Source of the DNA: UBA1046 sp050945515
GTDB lineage: Bacteria > Bacillota > Clostridia > Saccharofermentanales > DTU023
Assembly (NCBI GenBank): GCA_050945515.1
Contig: JBMNTB010000015.1
Coordinates: 1-44,368 of the forward strand
Direction of reading: 5' to 3'
Length of the DNA: 44,368 nucleotides
The translations under genes and the position numbers were made by a program. Shown in pieces: positions 9,104-17,436 of this stretch. Within the stretch, counting starts at the first letter, position 1. Every line of letters begins with the position of its first letter. The notes beneath the pieces are model-generated. The model was given only the letters and a program-made list of their open reading frames with translations, was not told the origin of the DNA and did no database searches.

Positions 9104-9386
9104 TTAATCAGGCAACAAGCAGTGGATTCTACCCTAGCGATGATAATAGGCCGAAAGAGTTTAGTTTATTATTTTTCTGCCACAATAGCATAAGACTTTT
9201 TGAGAGTATGTAAAGACTATTATGAGATTTTAAACATTATATTATTATAACATAAAGTACTTATTAAAGCGCATGGCTTTACTAATAGTTAAGGGATGCC
9301 GGGGAAGGAGTTACTTTTCGTAATTTAGTAAGCGCGATTTATTTTATGGTTGATATTAGCAAACAGAGTATTGTAAAGGAGGGATA

Positions 9387-9476
9387 ATGGTATGCCTTAT
9401 ATGGCAACCTACGATCAAAGGGGCAAGGTTTGCTAAAAATATTTGTATATTAAAAACTAATAATTATGCGTTTTAA
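9387..9476 (+). CDS. Candidate leader peptide(s) behind a strong ribosome binding site
   Basis: AAAGGAGGG (9375-9383) is the strongest ribosome binding site in this leader. Two ATGs follow in different frames: ATG at 9387 opens 29 codons ending at 9476, and ATG at 9392, at the better spacing of 9 bases, opens 14 codons ending at 9436 (product MPYMATYDQRGKVC). Either could be a leader peptide or a small signalling peptide in front of a peptide importer. Neither resembles a family I know. They may instead be remnants of an upstream gene that was lost. Confidence 0.3.
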   Translation: MVCLIWQPTIKGARFAKNICILKTNNYAF

Positions 9477-9508
9477 CATGAACGCAAATGAGAGGAGGAG
9501 GTAAGGGC

Positions 9509-10441
9509 GTGTCTAAATATATTTTTAAAAGGCTGCTGATCGTGATTCCTACTATGCTGGCGGTAATTTTAATTGTATTTCTATTAATGAATCTGACCCC
9601 CAGCGACCCGGCTTCGGTGATTCTCGGCCCCAACGCCACCCAGGAAGCCAAGGACAAGCTAAATCAAGAATTTGGTTATGATAAGCCAGTGCTGGTACGT
9701 TATTTTGATTATGTAGTTAATTTGGTGAAGGGTGACATGGGGACTACCTATACCACCAGCCGTTCGGTATTTACGGAAGTAACCATGCGTTTTCCCACTA
9801 CTTTGAAATTGGCGGCAATCGGCATTACTTTGGCGGTTGTATTAGGGGTGCCGTTAGGTATTGTGGCGGCGGTAAAACAATACAGTATTTTTGACATAAT
9901 TGGTACAGCCACCTCTATGTTTATGGCTTCGGTGCCCGGGTTCTGGCTGGGCTTAATGCTGATTTTGCTGTTCGCTTTGAAATTAGGTATTTTACCTTCC
10001 TACGGCAATGCTACCGGGGTACATTATATTTTACCTTCTGTAACTCTGGCTTTGCCGGTGGCTGCCTCTATCCTGCGCATGACCCGCACCACTATGCTGG
10101 AATCCATTCGCCAGGATTATGTGCGCACTGCACGAGCCAAAGGGCAAATCGAACGTAAAGTTATTTTTAAACATGCCTTGCATAACGCTTTGTTGCCGGT
10201 GGTAACCGTGGCCGGCACGGAATTTGGTTTCCTGCTGGGTGGGGCAGTGGTGATCGAGCAAGTTTTCTCCATAAACGGCGTAGGCAAATTGCTGCTGGAG
10301 GGCATCCGCATGAAGGATGTGCCTTTAGTTACCGGCTGTGCGGTCTTTATCTGTTTCTTGTTTATGATAGTGATGCTGCTGGTAGATATCCTCTACGCTT
10401 ATATTGATCCGCGCGTCCGGGATCGTTATACCCGTGCTTAG
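9509..10441 (+). CDS. Oligopeptide/dipeptide ABC importer, permease B, 310 aa
   Basis: The first membrane subunit of a peptide/nickel-type ABC importer (OppB/DppB family). There are six expected membrane segments, starting with the N-terminal helix at KRLLIVIPTMLAVILIVFLL, the family block LTPSDPASVILGPNA after it, and the EAA-type loop RTARAKGQIERKVIFKHAL that docks on the ATPases. The start is taken as GTG at 9509 because GAGGAGGAGG lies 7 bases upstream; an ATG at 9488 sits before that site and would read through it. Genes C, D, F and A follow in order. The substrate (di- or oligopeptide) cannot be decided from sequence. Confidence 0.92.
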   Translation: MSKYIFKRLLIVIPTMLAVILIVFLLMNLTPSDPASVILGPNATQEAKDKLNQEFGYDKPVLVRYFDYVVNLVKGDMGTTYTTSRSVFTEVTMRFPTTLKLAAIGITLAVVLGVPLGIVAAVKQYSIFDIIGTATSMFMASVPGFWLGLMLILLFALKLGILPSYGNATGVHYILPSVTLALPVAASILRMTRTTMLESIRQDYVRTARAKGQIERKVIFKHALHNALLPVVTVAGTEFGFLLGGAVVIEQVFSINGVGKLLLEGIRMKDVPLVTGCAVFICFLFMIVMLLVDILYAYIDPRVRDRYTRA

Positions 10442-10466
10442 TTTCAAAGAGAGGAGAAGATAAAAA

Positions 10467-11363
10467 ATGTCAAAGCAAGCAGATGTTCAGACAGCAACCA
10501 ATATAAAGCGACCCAAAAGAAAAAGCCAAGCAAAAGAAATTTGGCGGCGCATGAAGAAAAACCGCATCGCCATGGTGGGGTTAGCAATTATCAGCATTAT
10601 TCTGTTATGCACGATTTTCGCTGACGTTATCGTATCCTACGATTATTCTTTGGAACAGAATATGGATTTGCGCTACGCAACTCCTTCAGGGGATCATTGG
10701 TTCGGTTGCGATAATTACGGCCGGGATATTTTTGCCCGAGTGATCCATGGTACCAGAAACTCTTTGATAATGGGCATTGGTGCGGTAGTGGTTGGCATTT
10801 TGTTGGGCGGTTTTTTCGGCTCGATAACCGGCTATTTCGGTGGGATGCTGGATACAGTGATTATGCGCATTATGGATGTGTTTAATACCATTCCCTTTAT
10901 GCTGTTGGCCTTGGCCATTGCCTCCGCTTTAGGTCCCAGCCTGACCAATGTGTTGATCGCGTTGATGATTTCCATGGTGCCCTATTATACGCGAGTTATT
11001 CGTGCTTCTATTTTGAACGTGGTCGGCCAGGATTTCATCGAAGCCGGCAAAGCTTGCGGCACGCCGACCAGGTTTATAATTCTTAAACATATACTACCCA
11101 ATGCCATAGGCCCGATTATAGTACATGCTACTATGTCGGTGGGTTCTATGATTTTGAACGCTTCGGCCATGAGCTTCCTAGGTATGGGCATTCAGCCGCC
11201 GGCACCGGAATGGGGCTCCATGCTCAACGAAGGTAAAGATTACATGCTCTATGCACCCCATTTGGTGATTTTCCCCGGCTTGGCGATTGTTTTGACCGCC
11301 TTATCGATGAACCTTATGGGCGACGGTTTGCGGGACGCTTTGGATCCCAGATTAAAGGATTGA
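10467..11363 (+). CDS. Oligopeptide/dipeptide ABC importer, permease C, 298 aa
   Basis: The second membrane subunit (OppC/DppC family). A basic cytoplasmic N-terminus with the OppC_N region (WRRMKKNRIAMVGLAII) leads to the periplasm-facing segment containing HWFGCDNYGRDIFARVIHG, a hallmark of the family (HxxGTDxxGRDxxSR). The coupling loop EAGKACGTPTRFIILKHIL and the C-terminal block near NASAMSFLGMGIQPPAPEWG follow. The length is normal. The start has GAGAGGAG upstream with good spacing. It lies 25 bases after permease B and is followed almost directly by the first ATPase. Confidence 0.93.
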   Translation: MSKQADVQTATNIKRPKRKSQAKEIWRRMKKNRIAMVGLAIISIILLCTIFADVIVSYDYSLEQNMDLRYATPSGDHWFGCDNYGRDIFARVIHGTRNSLIMGIGAVVVGILLGGFFGSITGYFGGMLDTVIMRIMDVFNTIPFMLLALAIASALGPSLTNVLIALMISMVPYYTRVIRASILNVVGQDFIEAGKACGTPTRFIILKHILPNAIGPIIVHATMSVGSMILNASAMSFLGMGIQPPAPEWGSMLNEGKDYMLYAPHLVIFPGLAIVLTALSMNLMGDGLRDALDPRLKD

Positions 11364-11373
11364 GGTGAAAGAG

Positions 11374-12387
11374 ATGGCAGAATTAACGCACACTCAGGAA
11401 CTTAGGGAGAACCAAGACGCCCTGCTGGAAGTAAAGGATTTGTCGGTAGTTTATAGATCTGACGAGGCAACGGTGTATGCGGTGAACGGCATCAGCTTTA
11501 AAATCGGCGTCAAGGAAACCATTGGCCTGGTAGGAGAAACCGGCGCTGGTAAAACCACCACCGCTTTAAGTATTATGCGTTTGTTGCCTGAACGTACAGG
11601 TTTTATTGAGGGTGGGGAAATTTTATTTAATGGTGTGGACCTTGTGACCAAACCCCAAAATGAAATGCGCATGATTCGCGGCGAATTGATCTCCATGATT
11701 TTTCAGGATCCCATGACTTCTTTGAACCCAATTATGAATGTGGGAGATCAGATTTATGAGTCTTTGGAAATCCATAATACAGATAATAAAAACCGCCATC
11801 AGTTAGAAGAGCGTGTGGATGAACTCCTGACTTTGGTTGGCATTCAGCCTAGCCGCAAAAAAGATTTTCCCCATCAGTTTTCCGGTGGCATGAAACAACG
11901 TATCGTCATCGCTATAGCTTTGGCCTGCGAACCAAAGTTATTGATTGCCGACGAGCCTACCACCGCACTAGACGTGACCATCCAGGCACAGGTTTTGGAG
12001 TTGATGCGGGAACTAAAAGAAAAATTAGACACTTCCATGATTATGATTACCCATGATTTGGGAGTGGTAGCTGAAACATGCGATAAAGTTGCCATTATGT
12101 ACGCCGGCGAGATTGTGGAAAGAGGTTCGGCGGAGGATATTTTCGAAGGACGAAAACATCATCCATACACGGAAGGGTTGTTCGGCGCCATTCCTAATTT
12201 GGAGGAAGAGACGGACCGTTTGAGTCCTATCGACGGCTTAATGCCTGATCCCACGAATTTGCCGCCGGGCTGTAAATTCCATCCCCGTTGTAAGTACTGC
12301 ATGGATATTTGCCGGGAACAAACGCCGTCCATCTATCTGCAAGGTGAACATATGATTGCTTGCCATCTCATTACAAAGGAGGATTGA
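11374..12387 (+). CDS. Oligopeptide/dipeptide ABC importer, ATPase D, 337 aa
   Basis: A cytoplasmic ATPase subunit (OppD/DppD family). Walker A is GETGAGKTT (near residue 52), the Q-loop is in IFQDPMTSLNP, the ABC signature is FSGGMKQR, Walker B is LLIADEPTTALD, and the switch His is in ITHDLGVV. The C-terminal oligopeptide-transporter extension carries the Cys set CKFHPRCKYCMDIC, which may bind an Fe-S cluster as seen in family members. The start is placed at ATG 11374, with GAGGTG 6 bases upstream; a GTG at 11365 lies inside that site. All catalytic residues are intact. Confidence 0.93.
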   Translation: MAELTHTQELRENQDALLEVKDLSVVYRSDEATVYAVNGISFKIGVKETIGLVGETGAGKTTTALSIMRLLPERTGFIEGGEILFNGVDLVTKPQNEMRMIRGELISMIFQDPMTSLNPIMNVGDQIYESLEIHNTDNKNRHQLEERVDELLTLVGIQPSRKKDFPHQFSGGMKQRIVIAIALACEPKLLIADEPTTALDVTIQAQVLELMRELKEKLDTSMIMITHDLGVVAETCDKVAIMYAGEIVERGSAEDIFEGRKHHPYTEGLFGAIPNLEEETDRLSPIDGLMPDPTNLPPGCKFHPRCKYCMDICREQTPSIYLQGEHMIACHLITKED

Positions 12388-12390
12388 GCC

Positions 12391-13338
12391 ATGGAACCCT
12401 TAATCAGAACTGTGGATTTAAAAAAATATTTTAAGGTTTACGGTGGCATGCTTCACGCCGTAGACGGCGTGGATTTGGTCATCAACCAAGGCAAGACTTT
12501 AGGAGTGGTGGGCGAATCCGGTTGCGGCAAATCTACTTTAGGGCGTGTTGTGCTCCGCTTATTGGAGCCCACCGGCGGGCAGATTTTCTTTGAAGGAAAA
12601 GATATCATGGAATTAGACCGCAAAGAGGTGAAGCAAGTACGGCAACAAATGCAAATTATTTTTCAAGACCCCTTTTCAAGCCTGAATCCGCGGATGCCCG
12701 TTTTTGATTTGATTGCCGAACCATTGGTGATGAATCGTATATATAAAACCAAAGCGGAATTAACAACTAAGATTTATGAACTAATGGAAATGGTTGGCTT
12801 GGCTGACCGCTATATCAACACTTTCCCCCATGAAATGGACGGGGGTCGTCGGCAGAGGGTGGGCGTTGCCCGAGCTTTGGCTCTGAACCCTAAATTTATA
12901 GTTTGCGACGAGCCGGTTTCCGCCCTGGATGTTTCCATTCAAGCGCAGATTTTAAACCTGCTCATGGATTTACAGGATGAATTGGGCCTGACCTATATGT
13001 TTATTACCCATGACCTGTCAGTGGTGAAGCATATTTCTGATGAAATTACCGTTATGTATTTGGGCCAATGCGTAGAGCGGGCAAGTTCTAATGAATTGTT
13101 CGCCAATCCTTTGCATCCCTATACTAAAGCGTTGCTTTCGGCGATTCCGGTGCCCCGTTTGCGCAAGGACGTACGCCATCAAATCATCCGTGGCGAGCTT
13201 TCCGATCCCATCGAACCCGAACCGGGTTGTCGTTTCGCCAACCGTTGCGATTTTTGCCAGGAAAGTTGTACCGGCACGAATATTCCTTTAAGAGATCAAG
13301 GTAACGACCACTGGGTGTCGTGTACGCTTTATCAGTAG
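12391..13338 (+). CDS. Oligopeptide/dipeptide ABC importer, ATPase F, 315 aa
   Basis: The second ATPase subunit (OppF/DppF family), pairing with D. Walker A is GESGCGKST, the Q-loop is in IFQDPFSSLNP, Walker B is FIVCDEPVSALD, and the switch is ITHDLSVV. The C-terminal Cys set is CRFANRCDFCQESC. The ABC signature reads MDGGRRQR, with Asp in place of the usual Ser, so the paired ATP site at the D Walker A may be altered; I recall a similar DGG form in some Dpp-type relatives. It starts 3 bases after D, with AAAGGAGGA upstream. A short palindrome separates it from the binding protein. Confidence 0.92.
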   Translation: MEPLIRTVDLKKYFKVYGGMLHAVDGVDLVINQGKTLGVVGESGCGKSTLGRVVLRLLEPTGGQIFFEGKDIMELDRKEVKQVRQQMQIIFQDPFSSLNPRMPVFDLIAEPLVMNRIYKTKAELTTKIYELMEMVGLADRYINTFPHEMDGGRRQRVGVARALALNPKFIVCDEPVSALDVSIQAQILNLLMDLQDELGLTYMFITHDLSVVKHISDEITVMYLGQCVERASSNELFANPLHPYTKALLSAIPVPRLRKDVRHQIIRGELSDPIEPEPGCRFANRCDFCQESCTGTNIPLRDQGNDHWVSCTLYQ

Positions 13339-13361
13339 AATGTCGAGTATTACTTGTATTT

Positions 13362-13380
13362 AAGCGACAAATTGTCGCTT
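13362..13380. promoter_or_regulatory. Palindrome between ATPase F and the binding-protein gene
   Basis: AAGCGACAA and TTGTCGCTT flank a single A: a perfect 9-bp palindrome ending 31 bases before the binding-protein ATG. There is no T run. It could be an RNA hairpin (7-bp stem, 5-base loop) that stabilises the downstream message, as often needed for high binding-protein expression, or an operator. Confidence 0.5.
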
Positions 13381-13411
13381 GATATAGATTAGGAAAAATG
13401 GAGGAACAAAA

Positions 13412-14962
13412 ATGAAAAAATTAGTATCGATACTAGCCGTGATTATGGTGATAGCATTGCTGTTGACCGGTTGCGGCAGTGGCACCAAAGACAGCGATAC
13501 CAAAGACAGCGATACCAAAGGCGGCGATACCAACAAAGAATTAATGGTTGGTATTGGAAAAGTAAATAGTAATTTTAATACTTATGCCGCTTACGGTGAT
13601 GATACCTATGGCATGATGCAGGTTTACGACACCTTGACGATAAAAAACGCCAAGGGTGAAGTTGTACCTAGCGCGGCTTCTTCTTGGGAAGTATCCGAGG
13701 ACGGCACTGTCTACACCTTTACTATTAGGGACGATGTTAAGTTCTCCAATGGCAAGGCTTTCACCACGGACGATGCGGTATTTAATTTAGAACAGGCCAT
13801 CGCCTCTTCTTATACCAATTGGACCATGGTTGGTGTGGAAGCTGTGGAAAAAGTGGATGACAAACAATTTACCGTTACCTTAGCTGCCCCGGACGTAATT
13901 TTCCTGGAAAAACTGACCTGGGTTTACTTGGTGAACAAAGAGGCCTATGAAGCCGCCGGAGACCAATATGGTCTGACCGTGGAAAATGTTGTGGGCAGCG
14001 GTCCCTACACCTTGAGCGAATGGATTCCGGGCGAAAAAGCAGTTTTTGTAGCCAATGAAGACTATTGGCAAGGTGCACCCAGCATTAAAAAAGCCACCTT
14101 CCAAACCATGTCTGATGATAACGCAGCGGTGATTTCCCTGCAAACCGGTGAAATCGGTCTCTTAATCAAAGACGTTCCCAGTGTTTCTCTACCTACTTTA
14201 GAAGCGGATAAAAACATCACCGTTACCTCCTTTTCGTCTTATGTGTTCATGGATGTACTCATGAATGCCGGAGATGGTATTTTTGCGGACAAAACCGTCC
14301 GTCAGGCGGTCGCTTACGGCGTGGACAGAGACAAAATGCTGACCGTTGGCACAGAAGGTTTAGGCTACAAAGTGGATTATCCGGCCGGCCCGGATTATAT
14401 TGCAAATCCCCAATTGGAAGATTTTTTCTATGAATATGACCCGGCTAAAGCGGCGCAAATGATTACCGATGCCGGCCTGGCCGGTCAAACCGTGACCATC
14501 CGCACCATGGATACTCCTCCCTGGCCAAAATTAGCTACTGCTTTGCAGGATGACCTGAATAAGATGGGCTTCAACGCCAAGGTTGAGCAGTTGGATTATA
14601 CCGCTTACAGCGAACAGGTGTGGGGCAATGCCGATTTTGAAATCGCCATCGGCCGTTTTTGGTCCGGCACCAAAGATACCGGCGAAGTACTCAGTATGAT
14701 GCTTTCTACTGCAGAGGGTACTATAGCCAACTTTGGCAACTATAATAACCCGGCTATCGAGCCTTTCTTGGCCGAAGGGTCAAGTACCACCGATTTAGAG
14801 CGTCGCAAAGAGGTATATACTGAAGCCATTAAAATTTTCAGAGAAGACGTTCCGCTGATTCCTCTCTACTATACTAATGGTAGCCGTGCTTATACCAGCA
14901 AATTGACAATTGACGAGAATTTGGTCCAATATGATCGGCTCTTTTATTATAGTTGGAAATAA
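13412..14962 (+). CDS. Peptide-binding lipoprotein of the ABC importer, 516 aa
   Basis: An extracellular solute receptor of SBP family 5 (OppA/DppA). The signal peptide has a basic start (MKKL), a hydrophobic stretch and lipobox LTGC with Cys21 as the lipidated residue. A flexible linker with three near-identical KDSDT-like repeats follows, then the mature domain with YDTLTIKNAKGEVVPSAASS, the WEVSEDGTVYTFTIRDDVKF block (family signature region) and GSGPYTLSEWIPGEKA. The length is normal and complete. A GGAGG site lies 7 bases before the ATG. It is the last gene of the importer set; ligand specificity is not predictable by eye. Confidence 0.93.
   Translation: MKKLVSILAVIMVIALLLTGCGSGTKDSDTKDSDTKGGDTNKELMVGIGKVNSNFNTYAAYGDDTYGMMQVYDTLTIKNAKGEVVPSAASSWEVSEDGTVYTFTIRDDVKFSNGKAFTTDDAVFNLEQAIASSYTNWTMVGVEAVEKVDDKQFTVTLAAPDVIFLEKLTWVYLVNKEAYEAAGDQYGLTVENVVGSGPYTLSEWIPGEKAVFVANEDYWQGAPSIKKATFQTMSDDNAAVISLQTGEIGLLIKDVPSVSLPTLEADKNITVTSFSSYVFMDVLMNAGDGIFADKTVRQAVAYGVDRDKMLTVGTEGLGYKVDYPAGPDYIANPQLEDFFYEYDPAKAAQMITDAGLAGQTVTIRTMDTPPWPKLATALQDDLNKMGFNAKVEQLDYTAYSEQVWGNADFEIAIGRFWSGTKDTGEVLSMMLSTAEGTIANFGNYNNPAIEPFLAEGSSTTDLERRKEVYTEAIKIFREDVPLIPLYYTNGSRAYTSKLTIDENLVQYDRLFYYSWK
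13484..13528 (+). repeat. 15-bp tandem repeat, three copies, in the lipoprotein linker
   Basis: ACCAAAGACAGCGAT occurs at 13484-13498 and 13499-13513, with a third copy altered at two bases at 13514-13528. It encodes the polar linker right after the lipidated cysteine. Such a repeat can change copy number by slippage without breaking the frame. Confidence 0.9.
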
Positions 14963-14996
14963 GCGACAAACTGAGATGATTGTTTTTTAATTAAAA

Positions 14997-15029
14997 CCAA
15001 CAACCGCTGCAAACCGCAGCGGTTGTTGG
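14997..15029 (+). terminator. Strong hairpin after the peptide-binding lipoprotein gene
   Basis: CCAACAACCGCTGC (14997-15010) pairs perfectly with GCAGCGGTTGTTGG (15016-15029), 14 bp with a 5-base loop. The plus-strand tail ATATTATTC is only weakly T-rich, whereas the minus-strand tail is TTTTAATT. Termination on the plus strand may therefore be partial, letting the isomerase gene 25 bases on be read. Confidence 0.6.
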
Positions 15030-15054
15030 ATATTATTCTGGAAGTAGCAAAGAA

Positions 15055-15633
15055 ATGATTAAAATATGCATAGAAACCGGCTGGGGCAATCTGCTGGCAG
15101 AATTATATGATAAACAGGCGCCGCGTACCACCGCTCACTTTTTGTCTTATGTGGACGAAGGCCATTATGATGGCGCCAGTATTTACCGTACCGTCCGCCG
15201 GGATAATGTAGTGCCGGGTTTTGACGGCGCCATGATTGAAGTAATTGAAGGCGGTTACTATAATCCCTACTATGAGAATATTTTGTTGGAAGGACTTGCT
15301 CCCGGTGAGATATATGAAGATGAGCTGGCGCCCAAGGGCACTCATCCGACGATAATGGTGGAAACCACTGCGGAAACGGGAATTAAACATTTGGACGGCG
15401 TTTTGAGCATGGGCCGCACTTCCCCGGACATGGTGGACGATTGCTTTTTTATCTGCGTAGGTAATCAGCCGGAATTGGATTACGGCGGTGCCCGCAGCGG
15501 CGACGGCTTGGGCTTCTCCGCTTTTGGCCGTATCGTGGCAGGCATGGATCTGGTGCGTAAAATCCATAAAAGTCCCAGCCACGGACAGAAATTATTGGAA
15601 GATGTGCCGGTGCTGCGCATATATCGTGTTTAA
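15055..15633 (+). CDS. Cyclophilin-type peptidyl-prolyl isomerase, 192 aa
   Basis: A likely proline cis-trans isomerase in the cytoplasm, since there is no signal peptide. The cyclophilin barrel is recognised from APRTTAHFLSYVDEGHYDG (near residues 22-40), SIYRTVRRDN where the catalytic Arg is expected, HLDGVLSMGRTSPDMVDDCF (about 112-131) and FSAFGRIVAGMDLVRKIH (about 161-178). The family's VxPxFMxQGG segment is not well kept here, so activity is likely but not certain. An insertion of about 40 residues (near 62-102) is unusual. It lies behind the importer operon and a strong hairpin and converges with the exporter genes, with 16 bases between the stop codons. Confidence 0.82.
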   Translation: MIKICIETGWGNLLAELYDKQAPRTTAHFLSYVDEGHYDGASIYRTVRRDNVVPGFDGAMIEVIEGGYYNPYYENILLEGLAPGEIYEDELAPKGTHPTIMVETTAETGIKHLDGVLSMGRTSPDMVDDCFFICVGNQPELDYGGARSGDGLGFSAFGRIVAGMDLVRKIHKSPSHGQKLLEDVPVLRIYRV

Positions 15634-15649
15634 TTCCACCCTTCTTTAA

Positions 15650-17416
15650 TCAGGCAAACTGGGCCTGATAAAGTTTGGCATAAGCACCGCCCTTAGTTAG
15701 CAGTTCTTGATGTGTGCCTTGTTCTTCAATTTGGCCGTCAGCAATTAAGATAATATTATCCGCCTTTTGAATTGTTGAGAGCCTATGGGCGATCACAAAA
15801 GAAGTGCGCCCTGTGATCAGCTTGTTCATGGCGTCCTGAATGGCAATTTCAGTTCTACTATCCACGTTGGAAGTGGCTTCGTCCAAAATCAGCAGCGGTG
15901 TGTTCAGCAACATAGCTCTGGCAATGGTCAGAAGCTGTTTTTGTCCCTGTGAAAGATTCTCCGCACCGTCACTGATAATACTGTCATAGCCCTCCGGCTG
16001 GGCTGTGATGAAATTATCAATATGGGCCGCTTCGGCAGCGGCTCTGATCTGATCCAAAGTTGCCTCCGGCCGTCCATAAGCGATATTGTCTCGGATTGTA
16101 CCCTTAAACAGCCAGGTATCCTGCAAAACCATGGCGAAAGATCGGCGCAAACTCCGCCTTGTCACATCCAGCACCGGCTGACCATCAATCAGAATACAGC
16201 CCTCATCCGGATCATAAAAGCGCATCAGCAGATTGATCAAGGTGGTCTTGCCGGAGCCCGTCGGTCCCACGATAGCTGTCAAAGAGCCGGGTTTTGTGCG
16301 CAAGTTTACATTCTTCAGCACCGGTATCTCCGGGAGATAAGAGAAACTGACATTGCGAAATTCCACCTCGCCTTTGACATCCTGTAACTCAGTCGCTCCC
16401 GCCTTGTCCGGCGGTTCCGAGGGCTGCTCAAGCAGTGTGAAGACACGTTCTGCCGCTGACAACGCGGACTGGAGCTCAGCCAGAATGGCTGCGATCTCAT
16501 TGATGGGGCCGGAAAATCTGCGCGAATAGAGAATAAACGAAGTGAGATGGCCCAGACTGACCCTGCCTTGCAGGAAGAGCAAAGCGCCGAACATGGAGAC
16601 CAAGGCGAGGGAGAGATTGCTGATCAAAGTCACCGAGGGACCGTTCATGGCTGCCTGATAATCTGCTTTATAATAAGCTTCAATACTGTCCGCATTGATT
16701 TCACCGAAGCGGCCTGCGAAATAGTCCTCCTGATCATAAGCTTGGATGGTCTTTTGGCCATAGAGGATTTCTTCGACGTAACCGTTCATTTCACCCAGCT
16801 TTTTGGATCTGAGCCGGAATAACGGCCGGGTCTTCTTAATACGATAAATAGTAAAAATAACCGTTGCAGGCACAATCAGCAGGAAGATCATAGACAAACT
16901 GAGGGAAAGGCTGATCATCATGATCAGGGAACCGGTTACGGCCAGAATACTGGCTGCAATCTGTACCATGTCATGGGACAGTGATTGACTGACAACATCC
17001 AGATCGTAGGAGATTCTTGACACCAGATCACCGGCCTGATGCGTGTCGATGTAGGATAAGGGCAGTTCAACAATTTTGTTGAAAGTATCCTGACGCATGT
17101 TTCTGATTATCTTCTGAGACAGACGCACGATCAGGCGCACCAGCAGATAATTGAGCATAGCCGAGCCGGCATAACAGGCCAGCATGAACAGAGCTTTAGC
17201 TACAGTAGTCCTGTAGTCCACCTGCCCTGGCACAATGCCCATGGCGTCGATGGCTTCACCGCTGAGACGAGGGCCGATTAAGGCCAAAATATTAGCGGCC
17301 AAGACCAGGATGGCAGCCAGTGCCAACCCCGATGCCTCAGGGCGGACATATTTCAGAAGCCCGACCAAAGTCTTGCGATAATTTTTAGGTTTTAGCTCAA
17401 TCTCTTCTCTTTGCAT
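15650..17416 (-). CDS. ABC exporter half-transporter, canonical ATPase partner, 588 aa
   Basis: A type IV ABC exporter of the multidrug/lipid MdlB-like group. The N-terminal membrane domain has six segments (about residues 25-310, with the SYIDTHQAGDLVSRISYDLD coupling region). The ATPase domain has Walker A GPTGSGKTT, Q-loop VLQDTWLF, signature LSQGQ, Walker B LLILDEATSNVD with the catalytic Glu intact, and switch AHRLST with His intact. It follows the partner gene by 20 bases, so the two form a heterodimer. The cargo is unknown; drugs, lipids or peptides are all possible. Confidence 0.92.
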   Translation of the reverse strand: MQREEIELKPKNYRKTLVGLLKYVRPEASGLALAAILVLAANILALIGPRLSGEAIDAMGIVPGQVDYRTTVAKALFMLACYAGSAMLNYLLVRLIVRLSQKIIRNMRQDTFNKIVELPLSYIDTHQAGDLVSRISYDLDVVSQSLSHDMVQIAASILAVTGSLIMMISLSLSLSMIFLLIVPATVIFTIYRIKKTRPLFRLRSKKLGEMNGYVEEILYGQKTIQAYDQEDYFAGRFGEINADSIEAYYKADYQAAMNGPSVTLISNLSLALVSMFGALLFLQGRVSLGHLTSFILYSRRFSGPINEIAAILAELQSALSAAERVFTLLEQPSEPPDKAGATELQDVKGEVEFRNVSFSYLPEIPVLKNVNLRTKPGSLTAIVGPTGSGKTTLINLLMRFYDPDEGCILIDGQPVLDVTRRSLRRSFAMVLQDTWLFKGTIRDNIAYGRPEATLDQIRAAAEAAHIDNFITAQPEGYDSIISDGAENLSQGQKQLLTIARAMLLNTPLLILDEATSNVDSRTEIAIQDAMNKLITGRTSFVIAHRLSTIQKADNIILIADGQIEEQGTHQELLTKGGAYAKLYQAQFA

Positions 17417-17436
17417 AGGCTAATTCTTCAATTTTT

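Larger units (their letters stand above)
8712..9508 (+). other. Long non-coding leader/intergenic region before the peptide importer
   Basis: About 800 bases without a normal protein gene. 8712-9000 holds nothing I can name apart from a short imperfect hairpin around AGCACAGATTGTGCT (8750-8764) without a T run. 9000-9480 is AT-rich and contains a promoter-like pair, a 9-bp inverted repeat, and a strong ribosome binding site in front of two tiny overlapping frames. The last 20 bases carry the GAGGAGGAGG site of the first importer gene. Confidence 0.6.

Noticed and set aside
15649..15669. Inverted repeat ATCAGGC / GCCTGAT between the isomerase and exporter stops
   Set aside because: No T run on either strand and it overlaps the exporter stop codon; too weak to call a terminator.
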